NCBI GenBank assembly: GCA_002007465.1
Contig: LNAC01000032.1
Location: forward strand, 9,875,217-9,939,216
From: Ailurus styani
Lineage: Eukaryota > Chordata > Mammalia > Carnivora > Ailuridae
Direction of reading: 5' to 3'
DNA: 64,000 bases
Part shown: positions 49,031 to 60,570 of the stretch, piece by piece
How positions within the stretch are numbered: the stretch's first letter is position 1
How the letters are laid out: each line of letters starts with the position of its first letter
Program-made: the position numbers and the translations under genes
The notes under the pieces: model-generated
Seen by the model: only the letters and a program-made list of their open reading frames with translations
Database searches by the model: none
What the model was told of the DNA's origin: nothing

Positions 49031-49157
49031 TAAAGGATTACTGTTTATTGTCTGCCTCCTCTTCTATATCATGTCCTGTAAAAGCAGAAACTTTGTCTCT
49101 CTTGCTCGTTTGCTACCATGTCTAGAATGAGGGCTGGTACAGAATAGGCATTGCATT

Positions 49158-49770
49158 AGTATTAATCAGAGAAGGTTGACTACTATAACAATCCCAAAAC
49201 TCAGTGGCTTATGAAAAAAGTTTGTATCTCTTTTTTTTTTAAGATTTTATTTATTTGACAGGGAGAGAGTGATCACATGGAGGCAGAGAGTCAGGCACAG
49301 AGAGAGGAGGAAGCAGGCTCCCTGCTGAGCAGGGAGCCCAATGCAGGACTCGATCCCAGGACCCTGGGATCATGACCTGAGCCGAAGGCAGAGGCTTTAA
49401 CCCACTGAGCCACCCAGGTGCCCCAAAAGTTTGTATCTCTTTTATGTCAGAGTCAGCTATAGGTCATCCAGGGAGGCAGGGAAGCCCTCCCCTCTTAGTC
49501 ATCATAGATTCCAGACCCATCTTTTATCTCCACCACCTCATAGATTCTTGGAATCATCATTTGAGGATAGGCTGACACATGAGCGTTCTTGTCCATGAGA
49601 TTCAACAGGCCAACCCTGGGAGTGGTACACTTCACTCTAGTCCATTCCACTGGCCAGAAGTCAGTCTCTGGCCATGTGATATTCCAAGTGATGCTAGAAA
49701 ATGTAGTCATTGTACCCTTAAAATAAGAGAAAATGAGTTTGATGAGCATCTAGCCAGTGTTTGCTATGGC
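49158..49770 (+). mobile_element. Old LTR-like repeat, family not assigned
   Basis: Opens gtattaatcagagaaggttgac and aaaactcagtggctta, and later reads ccactggccagaagtcagtc and gaaaatgtagtc. This is a widespread mammalian repeat that I recall but cannot name. Split by the SINE at 49235-49424. A related piece lies at 59900-60060. Confidence 0.5.
49235..49424 (-). mobile_element. Young SINEC
   Basis: Perfect 19-bp duplication AAAAGTTTGTATCTCTTTT at 49216-49234 (left); right copy at 49425-49443. Confidence 0.97.
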
Positions 49771-50387
49771 ATTCAATAGATATTTGTAGAATAAATAAAT
49801 GAATGAAATATACACATATGAATGCACCTAACATCTACTTTTTTTTTTTTAGCTTTTTAAAATACCTTAATATTGAACTTGTGTCAGCTAAAGTGACTAC
49901 AGCTTTATCACTGTGTGCTGTTAAGGTCCACTGAAAACCTAGTAGTTTCTCAAGAGTCTCATTTCCCAGAGATAGGTCTGGGGAGATTGGTTAACAAATG
50001 GTCTGCTGCCCCATTACTAGACCCCTTCTCTAATAACATCATTCCAGCGTCTACCTGCCTAAGGAAACAGAGCCAGAAGCTCCTTCTCCTGAAATCTTGC
50101 TTCCAAAATCTCACATGGATGGCTTATAATTTCAATCTCCTGGCCAAGAGACTAATCCTTTTCTATTCCATTCCAAAGGAACAAGGACTCCACTTCAAGA
50201 TTTGCATCATCCCACCTCAAACTTCCTCACAGATGAACACTCTTGGGTCAAGTGAATACTAGTCTCTGAGGTCAGACCTTAAGAGAACTGCAGCTTCAAC
50301 TGTAATTCCTCTTGGAATACTCCCTGTTGGTACCTAACCACCATGCAAGAAGTCTAACTTCCTTGAGACTTCTGAGCTGGGCTCACA
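49771..50387. other. Flank sequence, no recognised feature
   Basis: A 115-codon plus-strand frame (49915-50262) has no recognisable domain. Confidence 0.4.
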
Positions 50388-50389
50388 TT

Positions 50390-50440
<51 letters not shown>

Positions 50441-50540
50441 CTTTCTTTCTTTCTTTCTTTCCCTTTCTTCCTTCCTTCCTTCCTTCCTTCCTTCCTTCCT
50501 TCCTTCCTTCCTTTCTTTCTTTCTTTCTTTCTTTCTTCCT
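50388..50540. repeat. Compound (TTTC)n(TTCC)n(TTTC)n microsatellite
   Basis: About 150 bp of pyrimidine tetranucleotides: TTTC units, one CTTTCC interruption, a block of pure CTTC units, then TTTC units again. It is a mirror-like homopyrimidine tract. Confidence 0.97.
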
Positions 50541-50939
50541 GGATAGCCACAGAAAAATTCAGTCTCTGGGGATCATAGACATAAATTTGAAAGATGAAAC
50601 AATACAGAGTCTAGAAAATAACATTGGAAAATTGTGGAAGGCAGCAATTTCTTAAACAGAACACAAAAGTTTCATTTTTTGAAGTCCATCCCTTTCCCTC
50701 TACTCTGCTTGCCATCTTTGTCTTAAATCAAGGGTCCATATGTGAGTGTATTTGTGTCTTGACACTATTAAATGATATTAATCCATTTGGCTATCCCTTG
50801 TCTCTATACTGTACTGCCTTCATTAATACAGCTTTATAATAAGTATTGATATCTGAAGGTGCAAGTCCTTCCAATTTGTTCTTTTTTTCAAGAGATTCTC
50901 AGTACTTAACACCAGGAGGTATGAGAAAAGTTTCCATAG

Positions 50940-51835
50940 GAAGGTAAAAGGAACCAATTGACACAGGGTGTTGGAGCTTAAAGAGGTGAAGAAGGAGTCT
51001 ACACAGGTGTGGGGGCCAGTGCAGCTCAGAACAGAGTGTCTGAGCCTAAACAGGGTATGGAGGGAGTCCACGTGAGGGACAGGCTTGATGTTAAGTATCA
51101 GAGCCTGACACTGCACGCACCCCACTGAGGCTGACACCCACACTGGGCACCTTTTCTTTGGTGCTCACCTTTCTTTTTTTTTTAAGATTTTATTTATTTA
51201 TTTGACAGAGAAAGAGAGATTACAAGTAGGTAGAGAGGCAGGCAGAGAGAGAGGAGGAAGCAGGCTCCTTGATGAGCAGGGAGCCCGATGCGGGCCTCGA
51301 TTCCAGGACCCTGAGATCATGACCTGAAATGAAGGCAGAGGCTTTAACCCACTGAGCCACCCAGGCGCCCATGGTGCCCACCTTTCTTTGGCCACTTTCT
51401 CATCCTGCTCAAGCTCTGTTCCCCAAGGGAGATGGCCTTGGGTAGGGTGTCAGAGCCCCCATGATGAAAATGACATCTCTGTGATGGTCCCACCTGGAGT
51501 GTCATGACCATAGCAAGGTGAGAAGGACATACCCACAAGAGGGATAGGCTGGCAAGGGGAGTCAACCCTTGAATATGTTGGGGAGAGTGCCTACATAGGA
51601 GGGCGGCTTAGCCTAGTGGAGGTAAGGTGAGTGTCCCGCCAGAAGGGAAGGCCAACGTGGGTAGTCAGACCCTAGCTGCTGTGAGAAGGGGAACCACAGG
51701 GAAAGGGGGCAGATGTGGGGTGTCCCAGCCAGAGTTGGGTGAGCAAGTCATACCAGTGAGGGAGAAGGCTGATGTAGGGTGTTGGAGCTCAGGGTATGAT
51801 AAGAAGAAAATGCATTCACAGGAGATCAAGAAGAA
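50940..51835. repeat. Degenerate minisatellite, about 59-bp unit
   Basis: Units follow a gtgt-c-gagcc...gggtgagaagg...ccaca-gaggga-ggctgatgt-gg pattern. The two best units are 51662-51720 and 51721-51779, each 59 bp and directly adjacent. Earlier units (50960-51130) are more diverged. Split by the SINE at 51177-51370. It may be an array from an old transposon. Confidence 0.7.
51177..51370 (-). mobile_element. Young SINEC inside the minisatellite
   Basis: Duplication GGTGCTCACCTTTCTTT at 51160-51176; right copy with one change at 51373-51389. Confidence 0.95.
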
Positions 51836-52975
51836 CAATGGGGATTGGTTGTGTATGCTGGATCCAACAAATAAATATGTTAATAATTGAAGCCAGTTCT
51901 CTCTCTGTTAGAGAAGGTAGTTGCAAATATGGAAAGGTGGAACACTAAAAGAAACCCTATGGGGTGAATGAAATTGGAGGAATCAGTGTGAGATATGATT
52001 TTCAATATACAGAGATGGCTATAGATATAAATATACATTTAATTGTAAGTATATGTGTATATATAAATAAAGACACATTCCATTCCCTAGATCTATCCAC
52101 TGAGTGAGGTTGAGACCTGCATCATCCCAATAGCAAATAACATACCTAGTGCCAGATCTTGGCTTCTAAATATCAGTCTCTGCTAAAAGGAACCAAAATA
52201 ATGATAATAAGAGTAATAGATTATAGCCCATTAAATAAAGTAAGAAATAATAATTTATAAATCACTTACTGCTATGCAATGAAAAGTGCAATGAGTAAAT
52301 TGCCAGCTTGATAAGGAATAGAATGATTTTAACTATTTACATGATTTTATATATTTCCCCACAAATTCTTATTAATTATAAAGGAGGAAAAGCAACTTCA
52401 GAGTTGAAAAGCCCAGGAGATGCCTCCTTAATCAAGTAAAGCAAACATCATCAGCAAAGGGACAAATCGAAAATGGTGTTCCACCTGATTGGATGTAACA
52501 ACAATGTATTTCTCTTCTAAAGATGCATAACTTGCATCTAATCATGAAGAGACATCAGACAAACCATCAGACAAACTGCCTTAATATGTTCAAAGTTAAA
52601 GTTATGAAAATAAAGGAAAGACTAAGAAAGTGTTTTGGACTAAGGAAACTAAAGAAACATGACAATTAAAAACAACTCGTGATTCTGAAATGGATTCTTT
52701 TGCTCTAAAGGGCATTGTTTGAACATCTGGTAAAACTTAAATGGGGTCTGCTGATCAGATGATAGTAATGTGTCAATGGTAATTTTTTTTTTAATTTTCT
52801 GATCTTTATAGTAGTGAAATTATATTTCCTCATTGTAGGAAATACACTCTAAAGAACTGATGGGACATCAGTTAAGCAATTTTCTGTCAAACGGTTAAAG
52901 AAAAAATAAAAATAATTTTTGTATTGTACTTACAACTTTTCTCTAAGTTTAAGATTGCTTCAAGAAAAGTAGCCT
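51836..52975 (+). mobile_element. Old L1ME-type 3' region
   Basis: The right end (tacttacaacttttctctaag, tttaagattgcttcaag) matches the tails at 46480-47115 and 29481-29990. The left part is taken in by continuity only. Confidence 0.5.
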
Positions 52976-53012
52976 CATCCTATGCAAAGTATTTATAAAA
53001 TAATATTTTATA

Positions 53013-53217
53013 GGGGCACTTGGATGGCTCAGTTAGTTGAACCTCCGACTCTTGGTTTCAGCTCAGGCCATGATCTCAGAGTCATGGGATCAAGCCTCAT
53101 GTCTGGCTCTGGGCTCAGAGAGGAATCTGCTTCTCTTCCTCTTCCTCTTTCCATTCCCCCTGCTTGCCTGCTCACTCTCTCTCTTTCTCTCTCTCTCTAA
53201 AATAAATAAATCTTTAA
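53013..53217 (+). mobile_element. SINEC
   Basis: Perfect 16-bp duplication AAAATAATATTTTATA at 52997-53012 and 53218-53233. Head is an older variant (ggggcacttggatggctcag). Confidence 0.95.
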
Positions 53218-53233
53218 AAAATAATATTTTATA

Positions 53234-53759
53234 TTATTATATATTTTATATATGCTAGTTATTTTTTCGAATGCACTGTAAAATAAACTCTGCCTACAAT
53301 TAAAAAAAAATTACCTGTAGGTATTGTGAAAATTGCCTGACCTACTTTGAAGTGGTTCTTTGATCCTGATTCAAATGCTTTAGTTTTTGCATGTACATAT
53401 TTTAATTCTACTAGAATACAATTAATATTAGCAATGTACATATTTGTGTATGTTTTTACGTGTATATGTGCACAGAATAACAAAGCACAATGGGATTACA
53501 CAAATGCACATTTCAGCTCTGAACCACATAAAGCATATCCCTGGGCTTATCTACAATATCCAGGTATTTGTTAGATAATGGACATGGTAAATTGTATCTC
53601 CAATAATAATTTTTACTCTAGAAAAACAATAGAATTAGCCTGCTTTATTGCTCCCTACCATATCCTACGTGCTATTCTAGAGTCTCAGGATACAACAGAC
53701 AGCATAGACTTTGTATTCTTGAAGGTTCTGACAAGAATCAAATAAATAACTGCTTTCAC
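53234..53759. other. Flank sequence, no recognised feature
   Basis: AT-rich. Opposing 74- and 75-codon frames at 53259-53574 overlap, with no known domain. Confidence 0.35.
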
Positions 53760-54285
53760 AAAAAATGCACAACTGTGTGGTACTGACTTAGAGGCAGGCA
53801 TATAAATCAATGGAATAGAATTGAGAGTCCAGAAGTAAATCCATACACTTATTTTCCAAAAAATGGAAACCACACAATTGTCCATCAACTGAAGAACGAA
53901 TTTTAAAAAATGTGTTAAATCCATGTAACAATACTATTCAGCCACAAAAAAGAATGGCAGACTAATACATGCTACAACATGGGGAAATCTCAAAAGCATT
54001 ATGTTAAGTGAAAGAAACCAAACACAAAAGGCTACATATTGTATGATTCCATTTATATGAAATGTCCAAAATAGGCAAATCCATAGAAACAAAAACTTGT
54101 GGTTTCTAGGGACAAGGGCAAAAAGAGAATGGAGAGTGACTGAGGGTTTCTTTTGCATGAAAAAAATCAGATACTGGAGATGGTTGTTCAACTTTGTAAA
54201 TACACTAAAAGCCACTCAGCTGTATACTTTGAAAGGTGAATTTTATGACATCTGGATTATATCTCAATTTTTAAAAGTTACTTTG
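53760..54285 (+). mobile_element. Old L1 3' fragment
   Basis: tggtactgacttagaggcag, aatggaatagaattgagagtc, ctattcagccacaaaaaag, then cagctgtatactttgaaagg: L1 ORF2 end followed by 3' UTR. Decayed. Confidence 0.82.
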
Positions 54286-54357
54286 AAACAAAAGAAAAAA
54301 GATGTAAAGACTGATTCATGGAGGTACTCCTAAAAAGGACTTGAAAGTTATCATTCT

Positions 54358-54546
54358 TTTTTTTAAAATTTTTATTTATTTATTTGAGAGAGAGAGAGCA
54401 TGAGTGGGGTGGGAAGGGGCAGATGGAGAGAGAGAAGTAGACTCCCCACTGAACAGAGAGCCAGACATGGGACTCAATCCCAGGACCACAGGACCATGAC
54501 CTGAGCTGAAGGCAGAGCCTAACTGACTGAGCCACCCAGGCACCCC
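54358..54546 (-). mobile_element. SINEC
   Basis: Ends gagccacccaggcacccc. Duplication TGAAAGTTATCATTCT at 54342-54357; right copy TGAAGTTATCATTCT at 54547-54561. Confidence 0.93.
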
Positions 54547-54594
54547 TGAAGTTATCATTCTAATAGCTCTTGGTCTTTAGGGCTTCTGTTTAAA

Positions 54595-54792
54595 GATTTT
54601 TTTTTTTTTTATTCATTTGACACAGAGAGAGAGATTACAAGTAGGCAGAGAGGCAGGCAGAGAGAGAGGAGAGAGGAGGAAGCAGGCTCCCTGCCGAGCA
54701 GAGAGCCCGATGCGGGCCTCGATCCCAGGACCCTGGGATCATGACCTGAGCCGAAGGCAGCGGCTTTAACCCACTGAGCCACCCAGGCGCCC
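54595..54792 (-). mobile_element. Young SINEC
   Basis: Perfect 17-bp duplication TAGGGCTTCTGTTTAAA at 54578-54594 and 54793-54809. Confidence 0.97.
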
Positions 54793-54809
54793 TAGGGCTT
54801 CTGTTTAAA

Positions 54810-55375
54810 AGCCAGCTGTTAGACTTGTTGTCGTTCCTTTGAAAGTAATTCCCCCCACCCCCAGAATATTTTAAAGATTTCCATCATTGCCTTTAATATT
54901 CAATAGTTTTGCTAGGATGTGCCTAGACATGATTTTCTTTGGATTTGTCCTGCTTACAGTCTATTGCTTCCTGACTCTGTGGCTTGGTATCTCTTATTGG
55001 ATTTTGAAAATTCTTAGTATCTCTCACTACACATATGTTAAAAGTAAATTCCAATTACACATATATTCAGTTTCTTTTCTGTGTCTTATGTGACTCTTAA
55101 GTTCTTTTTTACATTTTCTACCCTTTCTCTTCTCTAAGTTTCTGTCTGAATATTTCAGACAACAAGCCAGCCCTGGTGTTAGGAGCCCAAAATGTTATTA
55201 TTTGGTGGTCTTTTCTCCTGATCTTAAGTTATTCAAGAAAATAATTCTCTTACCTCCTTCAAAGAAGTTGTATATATCTGACAACCTCAACCCCAGGCAA
55301 AGAGTCTGCATATTTTCCCTTTATTCTGGTCAGCTCCTGGAGTCACTGCCTCCTGTGGTCTATATTCATATTTCT
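54810..55375. other. Flank sequence, no recognised feature
   Basis: AT-rich, T-rich on the plus strand. No gene or repeat family recognised. Confidence 0.35.
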
Positions 55376-55522
55376 TTAGAGGGGGAGGGGCAGAGGGAGA
55401 GGAAGAGAGAGAGAATCTCAGACTCCCCACTGAGTGCAAAACCCTACTTGGAGCTCACACACCCCTGAGATTATGACCTGAGCTGAAATCAAGAGTGAGA
55501 GACTTAACAGACTGAGCTTCTT
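55376..55522 (-). mobile_element. Old SINEC, both ends eroded
   Basis: gagggggaggggcagagggag through tgagattatgacctgagctg to cttaacagactgagc. It lacks the T tract and the terminal cap. Confidence 0.75.
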
Positions 55523-55614
55523 TAATGAAGCTTTAAGTAGAAGAGAAAATAAATGTCTATGGCCATGGTGCCATGTTTTATAGGAAGTTGTATATATAAT
55601 GCTGGTCATTGCTG

Positions 55615-55695
55615 CTACCTTTACCCCTCCCCACGCCACTCGTGCTCTCTCTCTCTCAAATAAATAAATAAATACAATCTTTTTTAAAAAAAAGA
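55615..55695 (+). mobile_element. SINEC 3' end only
   Basis: ccacgccactcgtgctctctc, then AAATAAATAAATAAATACAATC and an A tail. The head is absent: a 5'-truncated insertion. Confidence 0.75.
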
Positions 55696-55859
55696 ATGGT
55701 AGCTGGCACAATAATACCATTGAACAGCATTCTCATAAATTTCTGATGGTATCTGATTGTAGTGTCCTTTTTATTCAGGTCTTTAAATATGATTTCCCAT
55801 GTAGAAGAAAGCCTACACAAATAAAATTCAAAATTAAAGTTTGTTCTATGCACAAACAT

Positions 55860-56200
55860 GTTCACAGTAATATATTTTATGAAAGTTAAAACTTACATCA
55901 ACCTAAATACCTAATGACCTGGGACTAGATAAATAATTTACAAACCCCACATTTAATAGAAAATTGTATGACCCTTTAAAATCATTTGTAAAGATACGTG
56001 TTAACATAGATAAATGGTATTAGTACTACTAAGTAAAAAGACCAGAATAGAAAAATGATTGTATACAAACAAACTCAAAAAAGAAGCAGAAAAGAGCACA
56101 GAGGAAACGTACTCAAATATGGATAACACCTATCATTGCATGGTGGAACAATGACAAATAGGGTTTTTTTCTACGCATTTCTGTATTTTCCAGTATTCTT
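55860..56200 (+). mobile_element. Possible old L1 3' fragment
   Basis: ttcacagtaatatattttatg, then ctgtattttccagtattcttaa, resembles old L1 3' UTR. Low similarity. Confidence 0.45.
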
Positions 56201-56215
56201 AATGAATATGTTCTT

Positions 56216-56468
56216 TTTTTTTTAGTGTCTCTGAAATTGACTTTACTTTTTATTTATTTTTTATTATTATGTTCAATTAGCCAGCATATAGTACATCATT
56301 AGTTTTGATGTAGTGTTCAACCATTCATCAGCTGCGTATAACACCCAGTGCTCATCACCACATGTGCTCTCCTTAATGCCCATCACCTTGTTACCCCCTC
56401 CCCCAACCCCTCCCCTCTGTAACCCTCAGTTTGGTTCCCAGAGTCCAGAGTCTCTCATGGTTCATCAG
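56216..56468 (-). mobile_element. 5'-truncated carnivore L1 3' UTR
   Basis: Antisense carnivore L1 tail: ttagccagcatatagtacatc, ttgatgtagtgttcaacc, cagagtccagagtctctcatgg. A matching duplication TGAATATGTTCTT lies at 56203-56215 and 56469-56481. Confidence 0.92.
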
Positions 56469-56633
56469 TGAATATGTTCTTAAAATGAAGGGGGGAGGCT
56501 ATTTTAAAAAGAAGAAACATTATGCTATTTATAATAAATATGGTAGCCACACTATTAGTCCAAACTCTCCTATTTCTTTTTAATTAATTACGAGTTCTGG
56601 ATTTCAGTCCAGTTATAAAGATGGGGATTTTTC

Positions 56634-56841
56634 TTTTTTCTTTTTTTTTTTTTAAAGATTTTATTTATTTATTTCACAGAGGGAGAGAGATCACAAGGAG
56701 GCAGAGAGGCAGGCAGAGAGAGAGGGGGAAGCAGGCTCCCTGCTGAGCAGAGAGCCCGATGCGGGCCTCGATCCCAGGACCCTGAGATCATGACCTGAGC
56801 CGAAAGCAGAGGCTTTAACCCACTGAGCCACCCAGGCGCCC
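56634..56841 (-). mobile_element. Young SINEC
   Basis: Perfect 16-bp duplication AAGATGGGGATTTTTC at 56618-56633 and 56842-56857. Confidence 0.97.
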
Positions 56842-56857
56842 AAGATGGGGATTTTTC

Positions 56858-58428
56858 AACCTGAATTTCTAAAAAACAGTGTCTAAGAAAGAGTACTAAA
56901 CTCAAAAGCCTAGCAAACTCCTGGGATCATCTTCACTACTTTTCATGGAAAGCACATGTTTCAGGAATAAGTCAGCCCCAGAATTAATTGACTCAAATTC
57001 TGTGCTTATACAACTCAAAAATGCAATGTCTCAGATAAATATCAACCAAGCACTACAAAGTTTAATTTGAAATATGTGTTCCACGTTACAGTCTGGTTTC
57101 CCTCAGTACTGTTTAACAAATTAAAATGTCAAGAGGCATCATCTGCTAACCCTTTGAGGCAGCAAGAGATACTAAAGAGTTGCTTGAATTTATTTCTGCT
57201 GACATATTCTTTAAAGTATTATAAGACTGTTCTAAGATTGATTACACGTACAAGTTGAACTAAAAGTGATTTTTTTGAAGAAGTGGATTTGGAAATGTAG
57301 TGTACAATCAGCACCAGTCTCATGTTCTGTCTTGAATGCTTGTGATAAATTTTTAAAAAGTGAAATCTTTGAGCGATTAGAGATAGACAAATATCCATAA
57401 ATTGTGGAATATACGACATATATATTAACACCAAAGTCACTTGGCAGATTCTGAACTTTATTTATCATCTGAACTGTGGAAGTAAGTTACCATCTATAGG
57501 CTAGCAGGATCTAAAAGATAGAGATTTGATTACCCATCTAAAATTTATATACAAGGAAATAAATTATGTTCATGGCAACCCTTTTAGCAAAGACAGAGGC
57601 CCAGGAAAGAAGCAAGGGAAAGTACAATTCTTTTACATCTTTCACACTGGGCTCAAATTACACAGAATGGTCTGTCATACCTTCCACGTAAATGGCAGAA
57701 AAGACAACCACACTACACCAAACCAGCTTGGAAATGAAAATCAAGCATCTGTTTGTTTGATAAATTTATCTGTTTCTTCTCTAGCTCAGTCAAGCTTCTT
57801 CCAAGTCCCTTTCCAGCTGCCCTTTGGCACTGCTTGGTGGTATACTCACGAGAAACAAGTTTACTGATTTCTACTGCTTTCTTTCTTAGGAAGCAAAATG
57901 GTCGTTCTCCATCATGCCTTCTAGTTATTCTATTTGCATAGCTTTATGTCCCTCAAAGGAACACACACCACGTAGCGTATAAATCAGGAAATGTATAGTA
58001 TCCATTCATGGTCCTTGATTTATGGCAGGACTCTATTTCAGTTCCATTCTGGGCATGTCTGAGAGCAGTGCGAAAAGTGAGATCTGCAAAAGCTAGCAGA
58101 GAAGGCTCAAAGGAGAGGTCAGACATGCTACCAAGGTCAGAATGCCTTTGTGAGAATGCCACTTCATCCAGCTGTGAGTACAGCTGCTGTGTGGGAATGG
58201 CCAGTGTGACAGTGTGATGGTGCTTAATCAAATGTCTCCTGATAATTCAAAGTGTCAATGTGCAACATGGGATTGCATAAGCTATCTACTTTGCTTTAGT
58301 CCAGTCTCATCAGCATCAAAATGAATAATGTAACTGAATAATGCAATTCAGTTCTCTTTCCTTGTCTCATAGTTAAACCATATTTCTTTCCAAATATGTG
58401 GTGCATTTAGGCAAGGTTTTTTCAATAA
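56858..58428. other. Longest repeat-free block in the flank, no gene recognised
   Basis: About 1.6 kb without a SINE or recognisable L1. Opposing frames of 60-113 codons (57526-58231) show no domain. It could hold conserved noncoding sequence; the sequence alone does not say. Confidence 0.4.
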
Positions 58429-58439
58429 TAGTCTTTACA

Positions 58440-58554
58440 GGGGCGCCTGGCTGCCTCAGTTGGAAGAGCATGCAACTCTTGATCTTGGGGTCATGAGTTC
58501 AAGCCCCACATTGGAGGTAGAGATTACTAAAAAAGTAAACTTAAAAAAAAATAG
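58440..58554 (+). mobile_element. Short tRNA-head-only carnivore SINE
   Basis: Head gggcgcctggctgcctcag, B box gagttcaagcc at 58495-58505, then gaggtagagattacta and A tail. Duplication TAGTCTTTACA at 58429-58439 and 58555-58565. Confidence 0.92.
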
Positions 58555-58784
58555 TAGTCTTTACAACAAGAATATTAGTAATGCATCTCTAAGGATTCCT
58601 AAGTAATTTTATATTTCTACCATTGTTTTCTCCATACATTCTGGTATTTTTTACAATGGTAAACAGCATAGGATTCCAAATCCTTATGTCATTTTATCAT
58701 ATTTAAAACACTGATTATTATCCACAAATACTTGGTGTTGTAATTTATAAAAACTGAAGAGGATATAACCATAAAATGCTTTTT

Positions 58785-58989
58785 TTAAAAAGTTTTGTTT
58801 ATTTATTTGAGAGGGAGTGTGAGAGCATGAGCAGGGGAAGGGGCAGAGGGAGAGAGAGAGGGAGAGAAAGAAGCAGACTCCCTACTGAGTGTGGAGCCTG
58901 ATGCGAGGCTCATTCTCATACCCTGAGACCATGACTTGAGCCAAAATCAAGAGGTGGTGCTTAACCGACTGAGCCACCCAGATGCCCCA
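58785..58989 (-). mobile_element. SINEC
   Basis: Ends gagccacccagatgcccc. Decayed duplication accataaaatgctttt/accatgaaacactttt. Confidence 0.92.
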
Positions 58990-59005
58990 ACCATGAAACA
59001 CTTTT

Positions 59006-59535
59006 ACAGGGTTCTCTGAAAAAGTCTGATATTAGTGAAACTGCTCTTCTAAAGCCTCCATAAAATAAACAAAAATAGAGATCCTTAACAAAACCATGTG
59101 GTGCTCCTCATAGTTTTGACTATTGAAGAAAAATATTTACCATAATCATATCTTTAACTTCTTTTTCACTTAGGAAAAAATACTTAATGAATTTGTGAGA
59201 TTATTAAAAGAATCTTTCTGTTAGTGATATTCAAAGATTGAACTGCATTCAGCAGCTTGGAGGGACTATTCCTGACTTAACTGAAGAGTTGGATTAACTG
59301 TCTCAATTCAGAAAATAAAGGAACAACTTCTAACACACAGGAATCTCATAGGATGCTAGAAAAGCACTCTGAGCCATGGAATTAGTAAAATAAAAAAATG
59401 GTTTGTGTCCACAATATTAGAGATTGACTTATATATAAAACTTCTACCCACACTATGCAAGATTATACCTGTGATGATTTAGGAGATTTAAAGAAGCAGA
59501 ATGTTAATTCTGAGGAATAAAGGGTCTTTTGGAAT
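59006..59535. other. Flank sequence, no recognised feature
   Basis: AT-rich; no gene or repeat family recognised. Confidence 0.35.
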
Positions 59536-59840
59536 ATATTAGTTTGCTAGGGCTGCCGTAGCAAAATATCACTCACACAGTTTATTTTCTCATGTTCTGA
59601 AGATTAGAAATCCAAGATCAAGATGTTGTCAGGTTTGGTTTCTTCTGAGACCACTCTCCTTGGCTTGCAGATGACCACCTTCCTGTTGTGTCCTCACTTG
59701 GTCATCCTTTGGCCTGTGCTGTGTGTGTCCTAATCTCTTATAAGGAAACCAGTCTTGTCACATTAGGACCCATCCACACAATCTCATTTTACCTTAATTA
59801 CCTCTTTAAAGACCCTATCTCCAAATGCAGTCACATTCTG
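59536..59840 (-). mobile_element. MLT1-type MaLR LTR
   Basis: Reversed LTR: tagtttgctagggctgccg, ccaagatcaagatgttgtc, ggtttcttctgagaccactc, tccttggcttgcagatg, cctctttaaagaccctatctcc. It stops after attctgaggtac, so the LTR's own 5' part is missing. Confidence 0.85.
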
Positions 59841-59899
59841 AGGTACCCCTCTCCAAGTGGTCATCTCAGAGAACCAGGCACTTTCCATCTTATGGCACT

Positions 59900-60060
59900 A
59901 CCATCTTAAATACGTGGATTCCAAGTTTCCATGGAAGAAGAGTAGAGCATGAGGAAAGCACACGAGACACTAACCTCTCTGACCTGAATGTGAAACACAT
60001 CACTTGTGTTCACATTGGCAAGAACCGGTCATATGCTCTTGCTTATATTCAAAGGGACTA
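59900..60060 (+). mobile_element. Fragment related to the repeat at 49158-49770
   Basis: tggattccaagtttccatgg, then aaacacatcacttgtgttcac and attggcaagaaccgg, resemble the middle of that LTR-like family. Weak. Confidence 0.35.
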
Positions 60061-60067
60061 GAAAACA

Positions 60068-60185
60068 GGGGTGCCTGACTGGTTCAGTCAATGGAGTATG
60101 TGGTTCTTAAACTCGGGGTCATGAGTTCAAGCCCCAAGTTGGATGTGGTGCCAACTTAAATAAACTAATTTTATTTTTTAAAAAG
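60068..60185 (+). mobile_element. Short tRNA-head-only carnivore SINE
   Basis: Head ggggtgcctgactggttcag and B box gagttcaagcc at 60123-60133, then caagttggatgtggtgcc and a tail. No CT-rich middle. Confidence 0.88.
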
Positions 60186-60344
60186 GGGCAGAGGTATCAG
60201 AAAACATAGTCCTTGGCTGGGCAGCTGCTTCCCAATGACAACTCTCCACTATGAACACAGAATTTGAACCACTAGTCGTCAGCCAGCCCCTCTGCTATGC
60301 ACATCAGCTCCAGTGTAGGTTTTTTAAAATTCAGTCAAATTGGA

Positions 60345-60570
60345 AATGTAGTGGGTAAAAGCCAGATTGCCTGGTTAGAATCCTGACTCTACTGCTTACA
60401 GGCTGTGTGACCTTGGAAATATTGCTCACCTCTAACCAAATTAGCTTCCTTATCTGTCAAATGGGAATTGCATTTAGAGGTTTGAACAGAGTAACTGTAA
60501 AACACTTGGAACAATGTCCGGCCCACAGTTAGCACTCCGTAAGTATTAGATATTACTATTACTATTTTCA
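60345..60570 (-). mobile_element. MIR, well preserved
   Basis: gaatcctgactctactgc, cttacaggctgtgtgaccttgg, ttccttatctgtcaaatggg, then cggcccacagttagcactcc. Confidence 0.92.

Noticed and set aside
58490..58510. Possible tRNA gene from B-box-like gagttcaagcc
   Set aside because: The A-box region, cloverleaf pairing and 3' end do not fit a tRNA; the unit has a SINE tail and target duplications.
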